NCBI GenBank assembly: GCA_003254905.1
Contig: QANU01003176.1
Span: 580,022-644,021 of the forward strand
From: Nissolia schottii
Lineage: Eukaryota > Streptophyta > Magnoliopsida > Fabales > Fabaceae
Direction of reading: 5' to 3'
DNA: 64,000 bases
Position numbers and translations under genes: made by a program. The notes below the pieces were generated by a model that was not told where the DNA came from, searched no databases, and worked only from the letters and a program-made list of their open reading frames with translations. Positions 1 to 10,964 of the stretch are shown piece by piece. The first letter of the stretch is position 1; each line of letters starts with the position of its first letter.

Positions 1-2187
1 GAGGGCGAGATATCCCCAAATTGGGGTGAATGTAAGAACTTGCAATTTCTCGGAATGGCTGGGAATTCCATCAGTGGCAGTATTCCGAAAGAGATTTTTC
101 AGTTGGAACAACTGGGAAAACTTTATCTGTCCTCCAACAAAATATCAGGAGAGATTCCTCCGCAGGTAGGAAATGCGGCCAACTTGTTAGACTTGAGTTT
201 GAGTGGCAACAGACTTTCTGGCATGATACCGGCAGAAATTGGGAAGCTTTCCAATTTGCAAATTTTGGACCTATCCATGAACATGCTGTTGGGACCTATC
301 CCGAATCAAATAGGTGGCTTGTCCAAATTGCTGAACTTGAATTTGAGCAACAATGAACTGAGTGGCACAATCCCTTACCAAATTGGAAACCTTGCTACCT
401 TGCAAGAATTTCTTGACTTGAGTTACAATTCACTTTCAGGAAACATTCCTATTGACCTAGGTAAGCTTACAAATCTGATAAGCTTGAACATCTCTCACAA
501 CAATCTTTCAGGAACCATCCCTGAGTCCCTCAGTGGAATGTTGAGCCTGTCAGCCATCAACCTCTCCTACAATCATTTGGAAGGGCCTGTGCCAAAAACC
601 AGCATATTTGACTCTTCTTATCCAGTGGATTTGAGCAACAACAAAGATTTATGCGGGAAGATTCAAGGTTTGAGGCCTTGTGACGTCTCACTCACTAAAC
701 CTAGTGATGGTGGAAGCAACAAAAACAAGGTTGCGATACCCCTTTTTGCATCTTTAGGAGGTGCATTACTACTTTCATTGGTATGTGCTGGAATCTTTTT
801 CTTAAGCAACAAGAAAAAGGTAGGAGCTTCAAAACAAAGCTCTTCAAGCAAGAGACAAGATCCATTCTCAATTTGGCACTTCAACGGAAAACTTGCCTAT
901 ATGGATATAATTGAAGCTACCAAGAACTTTGCCAACGAGTACTACATTGGGGAGGGAGCGCTAGGAAAAGTTTATAAAGCGGTGACGCGAGGAGGTCAAG
1001 TATTTGCTGTGAAGAAGTTGAAATGTGATATAGACAACATAGCCATTGCGAGCATAAAAGCCTTTAAGAGCGAGGTAGAAGCCATGACACAAACACGCCA
1101 CCGGAACATTGTGAAGCTCTATGGATTTTGTATTGAAGGGTTCCACACATTCTTGATTTATGAGTATATGAATGGAGGGACCTTAGCCGATATGCTGGGA
1201 AATGACAATGAAGCATTAGTACTTGATTGGCCTAAGAGGGTTGGTATTATTCGAGGTGTGGCGAGTGCTTTGAGCTATATGCATCATGATCATGTTCAAC
1301 CTTTGATTCATAGAGACATATCAAGCAAGAACATTTTGTTGTCCTCAAATCTTGAAGCTCGCGTCTCGGATTTCGGCACTGCCAGGTTTCTCAAGCCTGA
1401 TTCGTCAATTTGGACATCGTTTGCAGGCACATATGGCTACGCTGCTCCAGGTTAGCTTTATATATTCTATTTGATTCTCCAGTTTAAACATCAGGATTTG
1501 TTTAATTTTTGTTTCATGTCTCTAATTTGTTTTATGTTGTTCATGATTTTGTAAAAGAAACAATGAAAAATAAGAATATCCCGTTTCTTGTTTTCATTGT
1601 TTCTTTAAAAAAATCTTCAAAAATTGTAAACAAATTAAAATTAAGAAAAAGAAAGAGAAAAATAACAGACCATTTAGTTCTTGAAAGATAGAGACGACTA
1701 AATAATGGTTAAGGTAATAACAACTTGACACAAGAGATTATGGTCAACTATTTCTTGATAACAACAAAAGTGAATTTTGAGAACTTGATTTAGATGACGA
1801 ACTTGTTCTGTTTTACATATTAACTTTGCAATGGGCTAATATATGTTCACTTTTGTTCTGGCTGCTATATATACAGAGCTAGCATACACAATGGCAGTGA
1901 CCGAGAAATGTGATGTGTTCAGCTTTGGTGTGTTGGCATTAGAAGTTATTAAGGGAAAGCACCCTGGTGATCTTGTGTCTTATATACAAACTTTAAGAGG
2001 TCAAAAGATAGAGTTCAAAGAGATCTTAGACCAACGCCTCTCACCTCCTTCAAATAATCATGTTTTGAAGGAATTGGCTTTGATTGTGAATCTAAGTCTT
2101 TCGTGTTTGCAAACAAATCCTCGGTCTCGACCAACCATGCGAAGCATTGCTCAGCTGCTTGAAGTAGAGACTGCAGATAAATTGTGA
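1..2187 (+). CDS. LRR receptor-like serine/threonine kinase, 3' part of gene (MIK2-like)
   Basis: Membrane receptor kinase; the gene starts left of the window and the frame is open from base 1. Exon 1 ends at 1450 (GT donor at 1451) and exon 2 runs 1877-2187; the junction codon GAG restores the kinase motif GTYGYAAPE. The visible part is 586 residues: about eight extracellular LRRs with the LxxLxLxxNxLSGxIP pattern (residues 1-200), one membrane segment (about 244-268), then a kinase domain. Key kinase residues are present: glycine loop GEGALG (317-322), the ATP lysine in AVKK (338), HRD (437-439) and DFG (457-459). The activation loop and C-lobe are complete, so this looks like an active kinase rather than a pseudokinase. 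It resembles the MDIS1-interacting receptor-like kinase 2 group (LRR-XII/XI type), which perceives peptide or damage signals; the exact ligand is unknown. The intron is 426 bp and AT-rich. Confidence 0.93.
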
Positions 2188-2401
2188 TTCATCGTATTTT
2201 TTATTGTTCTCTCTATGGATCACATACTTTTACTATAGATATATACTTGTTAGGAGGGTGTATGCTATATAACATTTATAGGTTCTTCCTTTTAGTTTTC
2301 TCTAGGTGGCCAATGTGGATATACTGTTTTCTATCTTTGTGAGTGTGAACCTCGTGATGTATGTATGAAATCAAGTATAATGTCTACACCATGTTTGGTA
2401 T

Positions 2402-2635
2402 TGTTAAACATCTTGAATAAACCAAATGGACACAACAAAGACTACAGAGAAAATACAGAGAACAAGAAATAATAGAATTGTATTATGAGAGTTGTGTATT
2501 ACAATGGAGGGTGAGCCTATTTATAGGCTGAAAACACAACGGCCAAAAGACAAATTACAATCAATCAAATATTTAAAAGATTATAATTAAATCAAATCAA
2601 TTAAATCAAATCATTTACATAAATTATTCTTAACA
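2402..2635 (-). mobile_element. Solo LTR (234 bp), copia-like
   Basis: The segment begins TGTTAA and ends TTAACA, so it has the TG...CA ends of an LTR. It is flanked by a perfect 5-bp direct repeat GGTAT (2397-2401 and 2636-2640), the expected target-site duplication. No internal retroelement sequence follows, so this is a solo LTR. A TATA-like CTATAAATAG lies on the minus strand near 2520, suggesting minus orientation. It sits about 210 bp downstream of the receptor kinase stop codon. Confidence 0.8.
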
Positions 2636-2640
2636 GGTAT

Positions 2641-3043
2641 AAAAAAAAAACTTCTGTTAGTAAAATTCATTATCGAGTATCTTATGTTTTAGCAAAAATC
2701 TCAACGCACAAAACACGGAAAGAGGACCACCCAAACAAGTCACTATCTATTAGGTTGGCGCGTTGCACAACATTCTAATTTAAAGTATTAGTAATAAATA
2801 AATAAAAACAGGCAAGTGATTGCTATTCACTTTATCTATAAGCATTTTATTTAGTCTGATTTTGGAGCTGCTTTAGTTTCGTGGTGGCTTTTAACGTGGT
2901 CCATTCAAATTTTAATTGTTATATGTTAATTACCCCCTTTATTTCATATCAACAACCAACTTTCGGATAATAGCGAGATGATTAACGCAGTGAATAAGCA
3001 ATAATCTTGTATACATGAGTTCTGTTTGAGGGCAATTGACGTA
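2641..3043. other. AT-rich intergenic sequence, no gene seen
   Basis: Between the solo LTR and the TRIM element there is no convincing open reading frame or repeat structure. Confidence 0.6.
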
Positions 3044-3048
3044 AGAAT

Positions 3049-3967
3049 TGTTAAAATATATTATAATAAAATAATATCTTGGATTTATTTTGAATTTGAT
3101 TTAACTTTATTTAGTTTAATTTTGTCTTTATTTTTTTATTATACTTATGACTTATAAATAGAAGGCCATCTCATTGTACAAACAACATTCAATAATAATA
3201 TTTTATGCATTATTTTTCGATTGTTGTATTTTTTATATCCCTTTAGCCTTGCTCACCCACAATGTTTAACATAGTATCAGAGTCATAGCATCTACCTTGA
3301 TTTGTACTGACGATGTCTTACTTCCAGCTGTTTCCGTATAGTCTCCTTGTTTTGCTTCTGCTTTTTCCGTTATTCCAAAAGACCTTTTCGTCTCCATCTT
3401 TGTTTTATTGACCTCTGTTTGTTACACCCCTCTGTTTGTTACACCTAATTCCACGCATTCCAATACTCCATGTATTGCCTCCGTGCAAGCTGAACTTGTT
3501 GCCTTTCGGTGTTGCATTTGCTGCTTTCGTGCAGTCTTGATGTTGCCTTAACTGCCTCCTCGTAGACTGGATGTTGCCTTAACTGCCTCCACGCAGTTGT
3601 TACCAATACTAGTTACGCCCAACCCATTGGTTCAGTCTAGCCCACCTGTTTTCTTATAGGATTCTTTGTTGCCGCTTTTGCTTCTCCAACAACCTCCGCT
3701 AATATGTGACAAGCTTAAAGCTTGAGGATCTTTAGCTTGAGAAAGGGTGTTAGAATGTATTATAATCAAATAATATTTTGGATTTATTTTGAATTTGATT
3801 TAGCTTTATGTAGTTTGATTCTGCCTTTATTTTCTTATTCTACTTATGACTTATAAATAGAAGGTCATCTCATTGTACAAACAACATTCAGTAATAATAT
3901 TCTATATATTTTTCGATTGTTGTATTTCTCATATCCCTTTAGCCTTGCTCACCCACAATGTTTAACG
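3049..3967 (+). mobile_element. TRIM-like non-autonomous LTR retrotransposon
   Basis: Two direct repeats of about 220 bp, LTR1 at 3049-3271 and LTR2 at 3748-3967, flank a 476-bp non-coding interior. Immediately after LTR1 is TAGTATCAGAGTC (from 3272), a good match to the initiator-tRNA-Met primer binding site used by copia elements. Immediately before LTR2 is a purine tract GAGAAAGGG (3739-3747). A perfect 5-bp target duplication AGAAT lies at 3044-3048 and 3968-3972. LTR1 ends CA; LTR2 ends CG, probably by mutation. The interior has a roughly 30-bp tandem duplication (about 3538-3597) and no coding capacity, so the element must have been moved by an autonomous relative. Confidence 0.88.
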
Positions 3968-3972
3968 AGAAT

Positions 3973-4280
3973 TATTTTGATAAATAATCTATTGATAATT
4001 TTTGTAATTGTTCAGAGAGTTTAGATACATATCTTGATTTTGATGAGATGTCTTTTTGAACTTACTTAAACTTTTATTAATGCAAAAAATCTACATACTT
4101 GTCTTAAAAACTAAAATAAAATAAAAAATTACTTTAGTTTTTTTTAAATTAGATATTTAATTTAGGTCCCATTTTTTTTAATCCAAATATATTGTAATTA
4201 TTTGATTTTAGCAAGTGTCATCGATAAAACCCTATTAGCTGCTGATTTGGCTAACAGATTATCTCACCAATAGTGTTGTT
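3973..4280. other. AT-rich spacer, no gene seen
   Basis: Low-complexity AT-rich DNA between the TRIM element and the next retroelement remnant. Nothing recognisable. Confidence 0.5.
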
Positions 4281-4284
4281 CTGA

Positions 4285-5600
4285 AGTATGCACCTCGGTC
4301 CGCACTCTGAATCCTGGAGCTTCAAGATGGTCTTTGGTCATGGGCTGCGGTGAGTACCTGCAAGGACACTGACGCTCAAGTTAGCAAGGGTTTAAGGGAG
4401 TGTATTTAGTAATGATCAGATGGACTTCATACCTGGGGTATGGGTTAATATATAATAGGGGTCGTTGAGATTCTTCCGTGTAGTACGGTGAGGCGAGGAT
4501 AACTCGGATCCGCGTGTCACGGTAGGAGGAGAGGATCTCGGGGTGGCTTGTCCCGAGAAGGTGGGAGGAAAAAATCCTGGAACCATTTGTTGGCTCACGA
4601 GGGGTTAGGTTGAGTTGGGCCTGTCCGCAGAATAGTGGGCCTAGATCTGACGGGTGTCCAGGATGGACCTTAATGGTCTAGTTTGTAACAGGAGACCCCC
4701 AGCTCGGAGCGCGGAGTGAGACTTTGTGGTCTGAGTTGATCATGGTCCAAGTTGGATTCTTTGTTGTTGGTTTTGTAGATGTTTTGGGTTCCGATGAGAG
4801 TATATCCGTGGAGGTTAGCGTCCTGTCGAGGGGGTTATGTGGTAGTATTGATGTCATGTGAGTTCGCACTCGACACATGGTCGTGCGCGAAGTGGAGATC
4901 CGCAGTTCAAGCTGATCCACCTCGCAGAGGATCCATGGAGGGCCTGAGTGGTTGTGTTCGTGGTTTTCTCACAGAAGACGTGTCGCTTGGGGTTTTTCTT
5001 TCCTAGGGAATTGAGTGATGAGACGTGTGTCTCGTTGTGGGGATTTCATGCCGTTTGATTGAGGACACGTGGCTGTGGGTTGCTCGACGCAGGGGTGCAA
5101 TGATGTCTTGGAGGGAAAACGCTTTATTTTTCTCGCCTTTTAATTGCCTCTGTACGGTTTTCGACTTTTTTGAAACCGTTTGGTATTGAAACTCTTTCTC
5201 TTCCATTTCCCCTCCGCTCCTTCCATTTTGCCTTTTAAAATTCACTCCTTCTTCTCTTCTAAGGCTCTTGAGGTTTTTACGATTTGCTCTCTCTGCTGAG
5301 GCTTTGGCGATTTGCTTTCGGGTCTTCTTCTCTTGCGTTTGCTCTCTACTCATGTGAGTGTTTCTGTTCCTTCTCTGTATTCTATTTTGTTGCTTCGATT
5401 GTGTTTCGGGAGGGTATTCTGGGATAGTCTCTGTAGATTTTCTTGCTATATTTCGTCTATGGGTTTTGCCATATCCTGGTTGTGGGTTTCTTTGCTATAG
5501 GGGTGTTGTTTATGGGGATTTTGTTTCCCTGTTATTTTTAAGTAATTTTTAAAATGGGGAGGTTGAAGAAAACTATCAAGAGCTGAAGAGGCCGCACCCG
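4285..5600 (+). mobile_element. Remnant of gypsy-type retroelement: LTR end and leader region
   Basis: The sequence turns GC-richer than its surroundings here. A block at about 4524-4690 recurs at about 8420-8597, so it belongs to a dispersed repeat. Both copies end in GTAACA, which would fit an LTR 3' end at 4690 with the leader and first gene downstream. The start of this LTR is not resolved. The region leads directly into a gag-like reading frame at 5601. Confidence 0.55.
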
Positions 5601-5918
5601 TTGAGGGGGTCTCATGAGCACATGTTTTACGGGTGGATAAACCTGGAGGCTTTTGCCATTCCCTCTGTCTTTGGTCGGGGGCATATTGAGCATCTCCGCG
5701 ACACGCTGGAGTTAGCGGAGGAAGGGGTAGAGGATCACGAATATAGTTTAGAGGTTGCTTCCGCGGACGAGAGGGTGTGTATGTTAACGCACAGTGATAC
5801 TCCACATTTTTTGTGGATGTACGAAGTGCTCTTCACGCGTTTTGGGGTTAGGTTTCCTTTTACTTCTTTTGAGGGGGAGTTGATGGCGTTGTGTACTTTT
5901 AGTCCGACGCAGCTTCAC

Positions 5919-7327
5919 TGTTGAAAGCTTTGGGTTGAATTACTTTCGCTCTCTAGTTAATTTTCCGACTTCTGTTTTGCTTTCAAATCCTCAAGGGATT
6001 CAATTGCAGTACATCGTGAAGGTTGTCGTCCTCTGGAATTGATGCTTTAAAACAATCGTCTTTGAGTTGTAATAGTTTAAGCAATAAAGGATGATTGATT
6101 TGTTCGAAAGATTAACAACAAACTTAATTAAAAGAGTAAATATAAATTAAACTGAATTTGGATAGTAAAGAAAGGTGTTGGGATTTGAATTGCAATATAA
6201 CTTCAATGTAACCAATAACTTAGTAGATATGATCTATGAGTTCTTGATTTTATCGCCACCAGTTCTTAACTTAATCATCTCTTTCAATCATGTTAAGATC
6301 ACTCGATTGACCAGTGTTATCTTGCCAATTTCTTGCGCAATCTAACAAAGTAAATCGACGTTAATTCAGATGTTAAAATGACTAGTTTCTCATTCCAGTT
6401 ACGACAACTAAGAATTAGATGAATTGATCTAGGTCAGGCTTTACGATTGTAACTTTCATTCACAAACGGTTAAGCATAACATCAAGCTTAGCATAGCAAG
6501 ATTAAAACCAATTTGTATACAACTCAACAGTATAGCTTTCACTCATACAATTAAGTCTCAAATCAAGATTTAATAAGCTAACAAAGACTAGCATTAAGTA
6601 CAAGATCAACCATTAAAACCATAGAACGAACATAGATTCATACAAACATAAGTCAAAATGGATACATTTAAAGAATACAACGCACCAAATCCCAACAAGA
6701 GTCCACAAACTTACAAGAACTTTAGAGAAAGCTGCAAGTTGACAAGCACGGTGGTTTGTTTCCACACTTCCACCACGAACTACAACTCGTGGAATTTCTC
6801 CAACACTTCCTCTAGGGTTTCTCTAACTCCTAAAACCTTACTTACTATTCCTAACTCAGATATGGAGTGTATGGTGTATATGGGATGGATGGGAAGTGAT
6901 GAAATGAGCTGCAGGGTGCTCCTCTATTTATAGGCCACGATCAGTCCGCTCAGCGGGTTGGTGACATCGCTGAGCGAGTTGGTGAACCATCGCTGAGTGG
7001 GTTGGTGGCTTCGTTGAGCGATTAAGTCTTTTCTGGCAGCTTGGTAGGTGGGACCGCTCAGCGGGTTGGTGAGGCCGCTGAACGGTCAGACTCCTGCTTG
7101 CATCTTTTTGTAATTTCTTTTTGTCTTCATTCATTGTAACAATTGCATGGCATCTTTCCTCTTGTAATCCTTCTTGCTTTTCTGTAAATGGTTTAAAAAA
7201 AAGTATCGATTTGTCCATACATAATCTATTCTCAAAATATGGGGAATAATCGTACAAATTTGCATAAAAATAGAGTAGATAAGTGCCTGATTAAGTTCTT
7301 TAAATCATCAAAATATGGCACTTATCA
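5919..7327 (-). mobile_element. Solo LTR (1409 bp) inserted in the gag-like ORF
   Basis: On the minus strand the element starts TGATAAGTGCC at 7327 and ends CTTTCAACA at 5919, with TG...CA ends. The flanks are TTCAC (5914-5918) and TTAAC (7328-7332), a target duplication with one mismatch. Removing it rejoins the interrupted host ORF in frame, which fixes the boundaries. A TATA-type sequence is present on the minus strand near 6930. No internal domain or second LTR is present. The start sequence is of a gypsy LTR type that I recall as common in phaseoloid legumes; that family link is from memory. Confidence 0.78.
6935..7090. repeat. Minisatellite of CGCTGAGCGRGTTGGTG units inside the LTR
   Basis: Roughly five imperfect units of 20-40 bp built around GCTCAGCGGGTTGGTG and CGCTGAGCGAGTTGGTG, in direct and partly inverted order. 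They lie within the solo LTR just downstream of its TATA region on the minus strand. Confidence 0.7.
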
Positions 7328-7690
7328 TTAACCCCAACGGTTAGGCGCTTATCCACGGATTTGAGGTGGTGTGCGGTACGTTCGGGATGGTGCCATTTTC
7401 GATGACGTTCCTTAGTTTAGACATTCCACACTCATAATTTGTAATGTGGATGAACTTTACCCTTTTGTAAAAATAGAGGTTGAGTGTTTGCAATTATTTG
7501 GTGTAGAAAATAAAAGAAAATTTTTATTTCTACAAATATTTTGGACACTTTAAGAAATCTTAAATCTTTCTCGTAAACGTGTGAAGTTTACGATAAAATT
7601 TATACCTTTATGTGTAAAATTGTCTTAAGATTGTATAAATGGTTGTATAAATGGCTTAACTCAATAAAATTGCTCAAATTTGTATAGTCA

Positions 7691-8152
7691 TAACTTAGGA
7701 AGCACATACACTCTAGTCTGATACACAACCCGACACCGACACCGACACCGACACGGCCAACACACGAAGACACTCGTCTAACACATGTGTCGCACGTGTT
7801 CAAAGTGTCCAAAAAAAAATTGATTAGTCGTATTCAAGGGTGTCCAAGATATATTTGGGAGTTTTTTGAGTCGTGTCTGTGTCGTGTCCAAATAAAAAAA
7901 ATATTTTAAATAATAAATAATTTATAATAATATAGACTCTTAAAAAATTAGCAAGTATTAACACATGATATCTTAAATGTTTCATATATTTTAAAAGGAG
8001 TTTAAAAACTATTAAAAATTAATAACTTGATATTAATCAATAAAAATATTAACAATTTATTATAAATGGTGTTGTGTAAACTTTTAAAATTAGTCTGCTA
8101 CCGTTTCGCATATAGTGTTATGTCCATCAGTGTGTCAATGCTTCTTACTTCA
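7691..8152. mobile_element. MITE-like element with GTGCTTCTTA terminal inverted repeats
   Basis: The left end (7691-7711, TAACTTAGGAAGCACATACAC) and the right end (8132-8152) are inverted repeats matching at about 16 of 21 positions. The left subterminal part carries a GACACC hexamer array (7732-7757). The interior is AT-rich and non-coding. The class is not determined because no clean target duplication was found. Confidence 0.5.
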
Positions 8153-8414
8153 TAACACACAAAGATTCCCTTAGTGGTCAGTCTTCGGCTTGATAGTTAC
8201 CATGAATTAAGTTGGGGAAAAGCTACATCAAATATGTGGATCTATATATGGGAAACCAAGACCATTTTGCTCATTGTTCGAGGCCACAGTCATGTCACAC
8301 AAAGCATGGATCACGCTAAGGCTTCCTGAAAGATTCCCATGCAAGTCTTGTGTGGTAAAAGAAGTAGACGTGTTTGTTTGATGCATTAAAGTGGATGGAG
8401 AAACATTTCCACTT
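8153..8414. other. Spacer, no gene seen
   Basis: Short non-coding sequence between two repeats. No feature recognised. Confidence 0.4.
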
Positions 8415-8600
8415 GCTTTTGGATGAGGAGAGGATCTCGGGGTGGCTTGTCCTGAGAAGGTGGGAGGAGAGGATCTATGAACCGTTTGTTGGCTGGCGAG
8501 GGGTTAGGTCGAGTTGGGCTTGTCCGCAAAATAGTGGGTCTGGATCTGGCAGGTGTCCAGGATGGACCTTAATGATCCAGTCCGTAACAAGTGTTATGTG
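8415..8600 (+). repeat. Second fragment of the 4.5-kb retroelement LTR repeat
   Basis: The stretch from GAGGAGAGGATCTCGGGG to CCGTAACA matches 4524-4690 at roughly 85 to 90 percent by eye, in the same orientation. Both copies end at GTAACA, supporting an element terminus at this point. It is flanked by unrelated AT-rich DNA. Confidence 0.65.
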
Positions 8601-8688
8601 AACAAAATAAAAGAACTCAACCCATAATTATACCCAAATTGATCCATAACCCACTGTTTGAGTTGGATTTGTTCCTAAATCACGTAGA

Positions 8689-8690
<2 letters not shown>

Positions 8691-8729
<39 letters not shown>

Positions 8730-8730
8730 N
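8691..8730. repeat. AT dinucleotide microsatellite ending in an N
   Basis: A (TA)n run ends in a single N at 8730, which marks an assembly join or unresolved length. Confidence 0.9.
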
Positions 8731-9800
8731 TACAATCATGTATACGCTTGGAGACGATAATTTATTTTATTAAAAAATAAAGACTATAATTAATGGAAAA
8801 GATGAGGAAATACAGCAAAAGAGCTATGCCAAATGATTGATGCAAGTCAACAACTAAAAGATGCGAAATTAAGAAGGAAAAAAACAATGAAGAAATAAAA
8901 TATTTGAATTAAAATTTGTATATTTCAATAAAATAAAATAATAATAATAATTTTTAAACTTCTAAATATCATGGGGGATATCTGTCTTAGAGTTCTGTCA
9001 CCCTATTTAACTGTTCAAGCCTCACGGTATCTTACAGTGTGCTATTTTCTCGCGTCACGGTACAAGGTACCAGGGTCGACATAGATTGTTGCTGACATAC
9101 AGTTTTTATCTAGATACTCTCAGTCAAAACTTATCCATTTATTTATTTTCATGATAGTAATCTCTAAAAATCATAATATTAGTCATGTAACACAAGTCAT
9201 GCCCTACTTACTATCAAATGGTCCCACATGTAAATAAAAACGCTTCATGAGTTCATAAATATTTTTGAAAAAGTATTTCTGAAACTGATATTCCTTGGAC
9301 ATTCTAAAATATTTTTTGATAATATTCTCTTAAAGGTATATCACAAAGATAATATTAAAAAAAACAAACGATGAAAGAGAAATAGAAGAGATAGGGTATT
9401 TATGAAGTGAGAGAAAAATTAAGATGATAATTAATATGATTTGAATAAAATTATAAAATTAATCACTCGTAAATGTTGAGTTAGAAAAGAAAATGAGAGA
9501 TATTAATATCCAAAATAAAATATGGATATTGCTAACCTCCATCCGAAGTTGCGGATGTTAGCAAACCTTTATATATACACGTGTGTAACATGTGTATAAA
9601 ATTAGAAAAAAAATGCACCGTCCAAATTTTTTAATTTTTTTGTATTGTTTGTATAAAATAATTCAGAAATCATATAAGTCATAAAGTCTATGGCTAAACG
9701 TAGTAGCTTGTTGTATTGATGTTTGAACGGTTGAAAAAGGAAATAAATACTGGCTTCAAAGTGTGAAAGGCAACCAACACTGGCCGGTTATTTATATCAC
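8731..9800. other. AT-rich intergenic DNA upstream of the small secreted protein gene
   Basis: No coding sequence is visible. A short hairpin (GCTAACCTCC...GCGGATGTTAGC, about 9532-9563) is the only structure noticed. Confidence 0.5.
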
Positions 9801-9810
9801 TATAAATTAG
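9801..9810 (+). promoter_or_regulatory. Probable TATA box
   Basis: TATAAATTAG lies 46-55 bp upstream of the ATG at 9856, which suits a short 5' leader with transcription starting near 9830. Confidence 0.55.
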
Positions 9811-9855
9811 ATTGTGTTTAGTACATTGTGAAGTGCGACAACCTAATAAATAATA

Positions 9856-10179
9856 ATGGCTTCTAATTCTACTACGAGTAGGAGTAGGGGCACGCTTGTT
9901 TGTGTGGTCCTCTTTCTTTGTGTGTTGAGTTTCTTTGCCAATGCAGCAGCAAGAAACCTTGATGCAGGTAACTTAAGTGGTTGAATCCATTTGTTTTTCC
10001 ATGAATAATAATTAAAGGAGAAATACGAAGATATATATTAATTATTTTTTGTAGGTTCAAATGGAAAGGGCTGGAGAGATCCTTATGAAAAGCTAGATGC
10101 TCGTGATGCTTCTCAATTTTATTCGCTTGCTGAAGCTGAGGGCCACAATAATGACCCTTATGGCCCTAATGTCCCTTAG
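9856..10179 (+). CDS. Small secreted protein, unknown family
   Basis: Two exons, 9856-9967 and 10055-10179, joined by an 87-bp GT-AG intron that splits a GGT glycine codon. The product is 78 aa. Residues 1-11 are polar and basic; residues 12-32 are a hydrophobic signal peptide ending ANAAA, with a likely cleavage before RNLD. The mature part of about 46 residues is hydrophilic, has no cysteine, and ends DPYGPNVP. Signal peptide, small size, charged middle and a Pro/Gly/Asn-rich C-terminus are the general layout of plant peptide-hormone or phytocytokine precursors, but I recognise no known family (not CLE, CEP, PSY, IDA or RALF). A TATA box is correctly placed. The sequence between 10180 and 10300 looks like a 3' UTR. 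Expression and function are unknown. Confidence 0.72.
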
Positions 10180-10299
10180 GCAATTGCTGCTATCTGTGTT
10201 GCAATTGCAAGAATGAAGAAACTCCGAAAATATAATAAAAGCAATGTTGTTATTGGGAATCTTTATAAAATCCATTTGTTATTAGGCTCTTGATCGTTT

Positions 10300-10960
10300 T
10301 GCTCCCTTCGAAGTCTTTGAATGCATGTTGTAATACCTATAAAAAAAATATATATGATACCTGTTACGGAGACTTCCTCTAATCTCTCTATGGTATTAAT
10401 CTTTTCTCTTTTTTTTTTAGTTTGCCTGTTGTGTGTCTAGTATTGCCCTTTAAGATTTAAATTAACATTACTCAATAAAAAAGTACTAGTGCTAACGCGT
10501 ATGGCACTGCGTATTGGTTTAGTTCGAGTAATTTGTGTTGCAGTTGTAAGAATGAAGTACCAAGAAAATAGAGACTTAATGAGATGTCTACTGTTTATTG
10601 GTTTAGTTCATGTAAATTTGTGTTTATTTGTTCTGATTGTTATTCCAAAACCCTAGTTAAGAGATAAATTATTGTGTGAACATAAATTTATTACATCGTC
10701 TTTGTATGATTATAATAAAAGTGAGTTTCATTAATTTTATTTATGATATATTGATGGCATATTGAAATAGAAATATTTCTTTAAAAGTGAAAACTTTTCA
10801 ACTTTTTAAAGTGTTAAAAATACTCAAATTTTTATACTTTAGACTCAAGCACTTGTTACTTATTAGCGAAAACCTCTATTTTAAATAGGACTTTTTTCAT
10901 GAATTATGTTATATTATGATAATCCTTTCACAGTGGTACTAATTGTAAAACGGAATAATG
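10300..10960. other. AT-rich intergenic DNA
   Basis: No coding sequence or structured repeat recognised between the small gene and the following repeat array. Confidence 0.45.
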
Positions 10961-10964
10961 TCTA

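Larger units (their letters stand above)
5601..7420 (+). pseudogene. Gypsy-type gag-like ORF (putative gypsy type transposon domain), split by an LTR
   Basis: The frame 5601-5918 encodes a region resembling the plant 'putative gypsy type transposon' domain (PF04195 by memory), including the LFTRFGVRFPF motif and the PTQLH stretch. The domain normally continues with a Pro-Asn...Trp-Ala block. Here it is interrupted right after the His codon by a 1409-bp LTR, and the block resumes in frame at 7333, where the expected Trp codon is TAG. The remaining similarity fades by about 7420. This is a dead retroelement coding fragment from the same element as the leader at 4.3-5.6 kb. Confidence 0.65.

Noticed and set aside
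5003..5353. 116-codon minus-strand frame
   Set aside because: Composition-driven frame in the leader of the gypsy-type remnant with no known domain.
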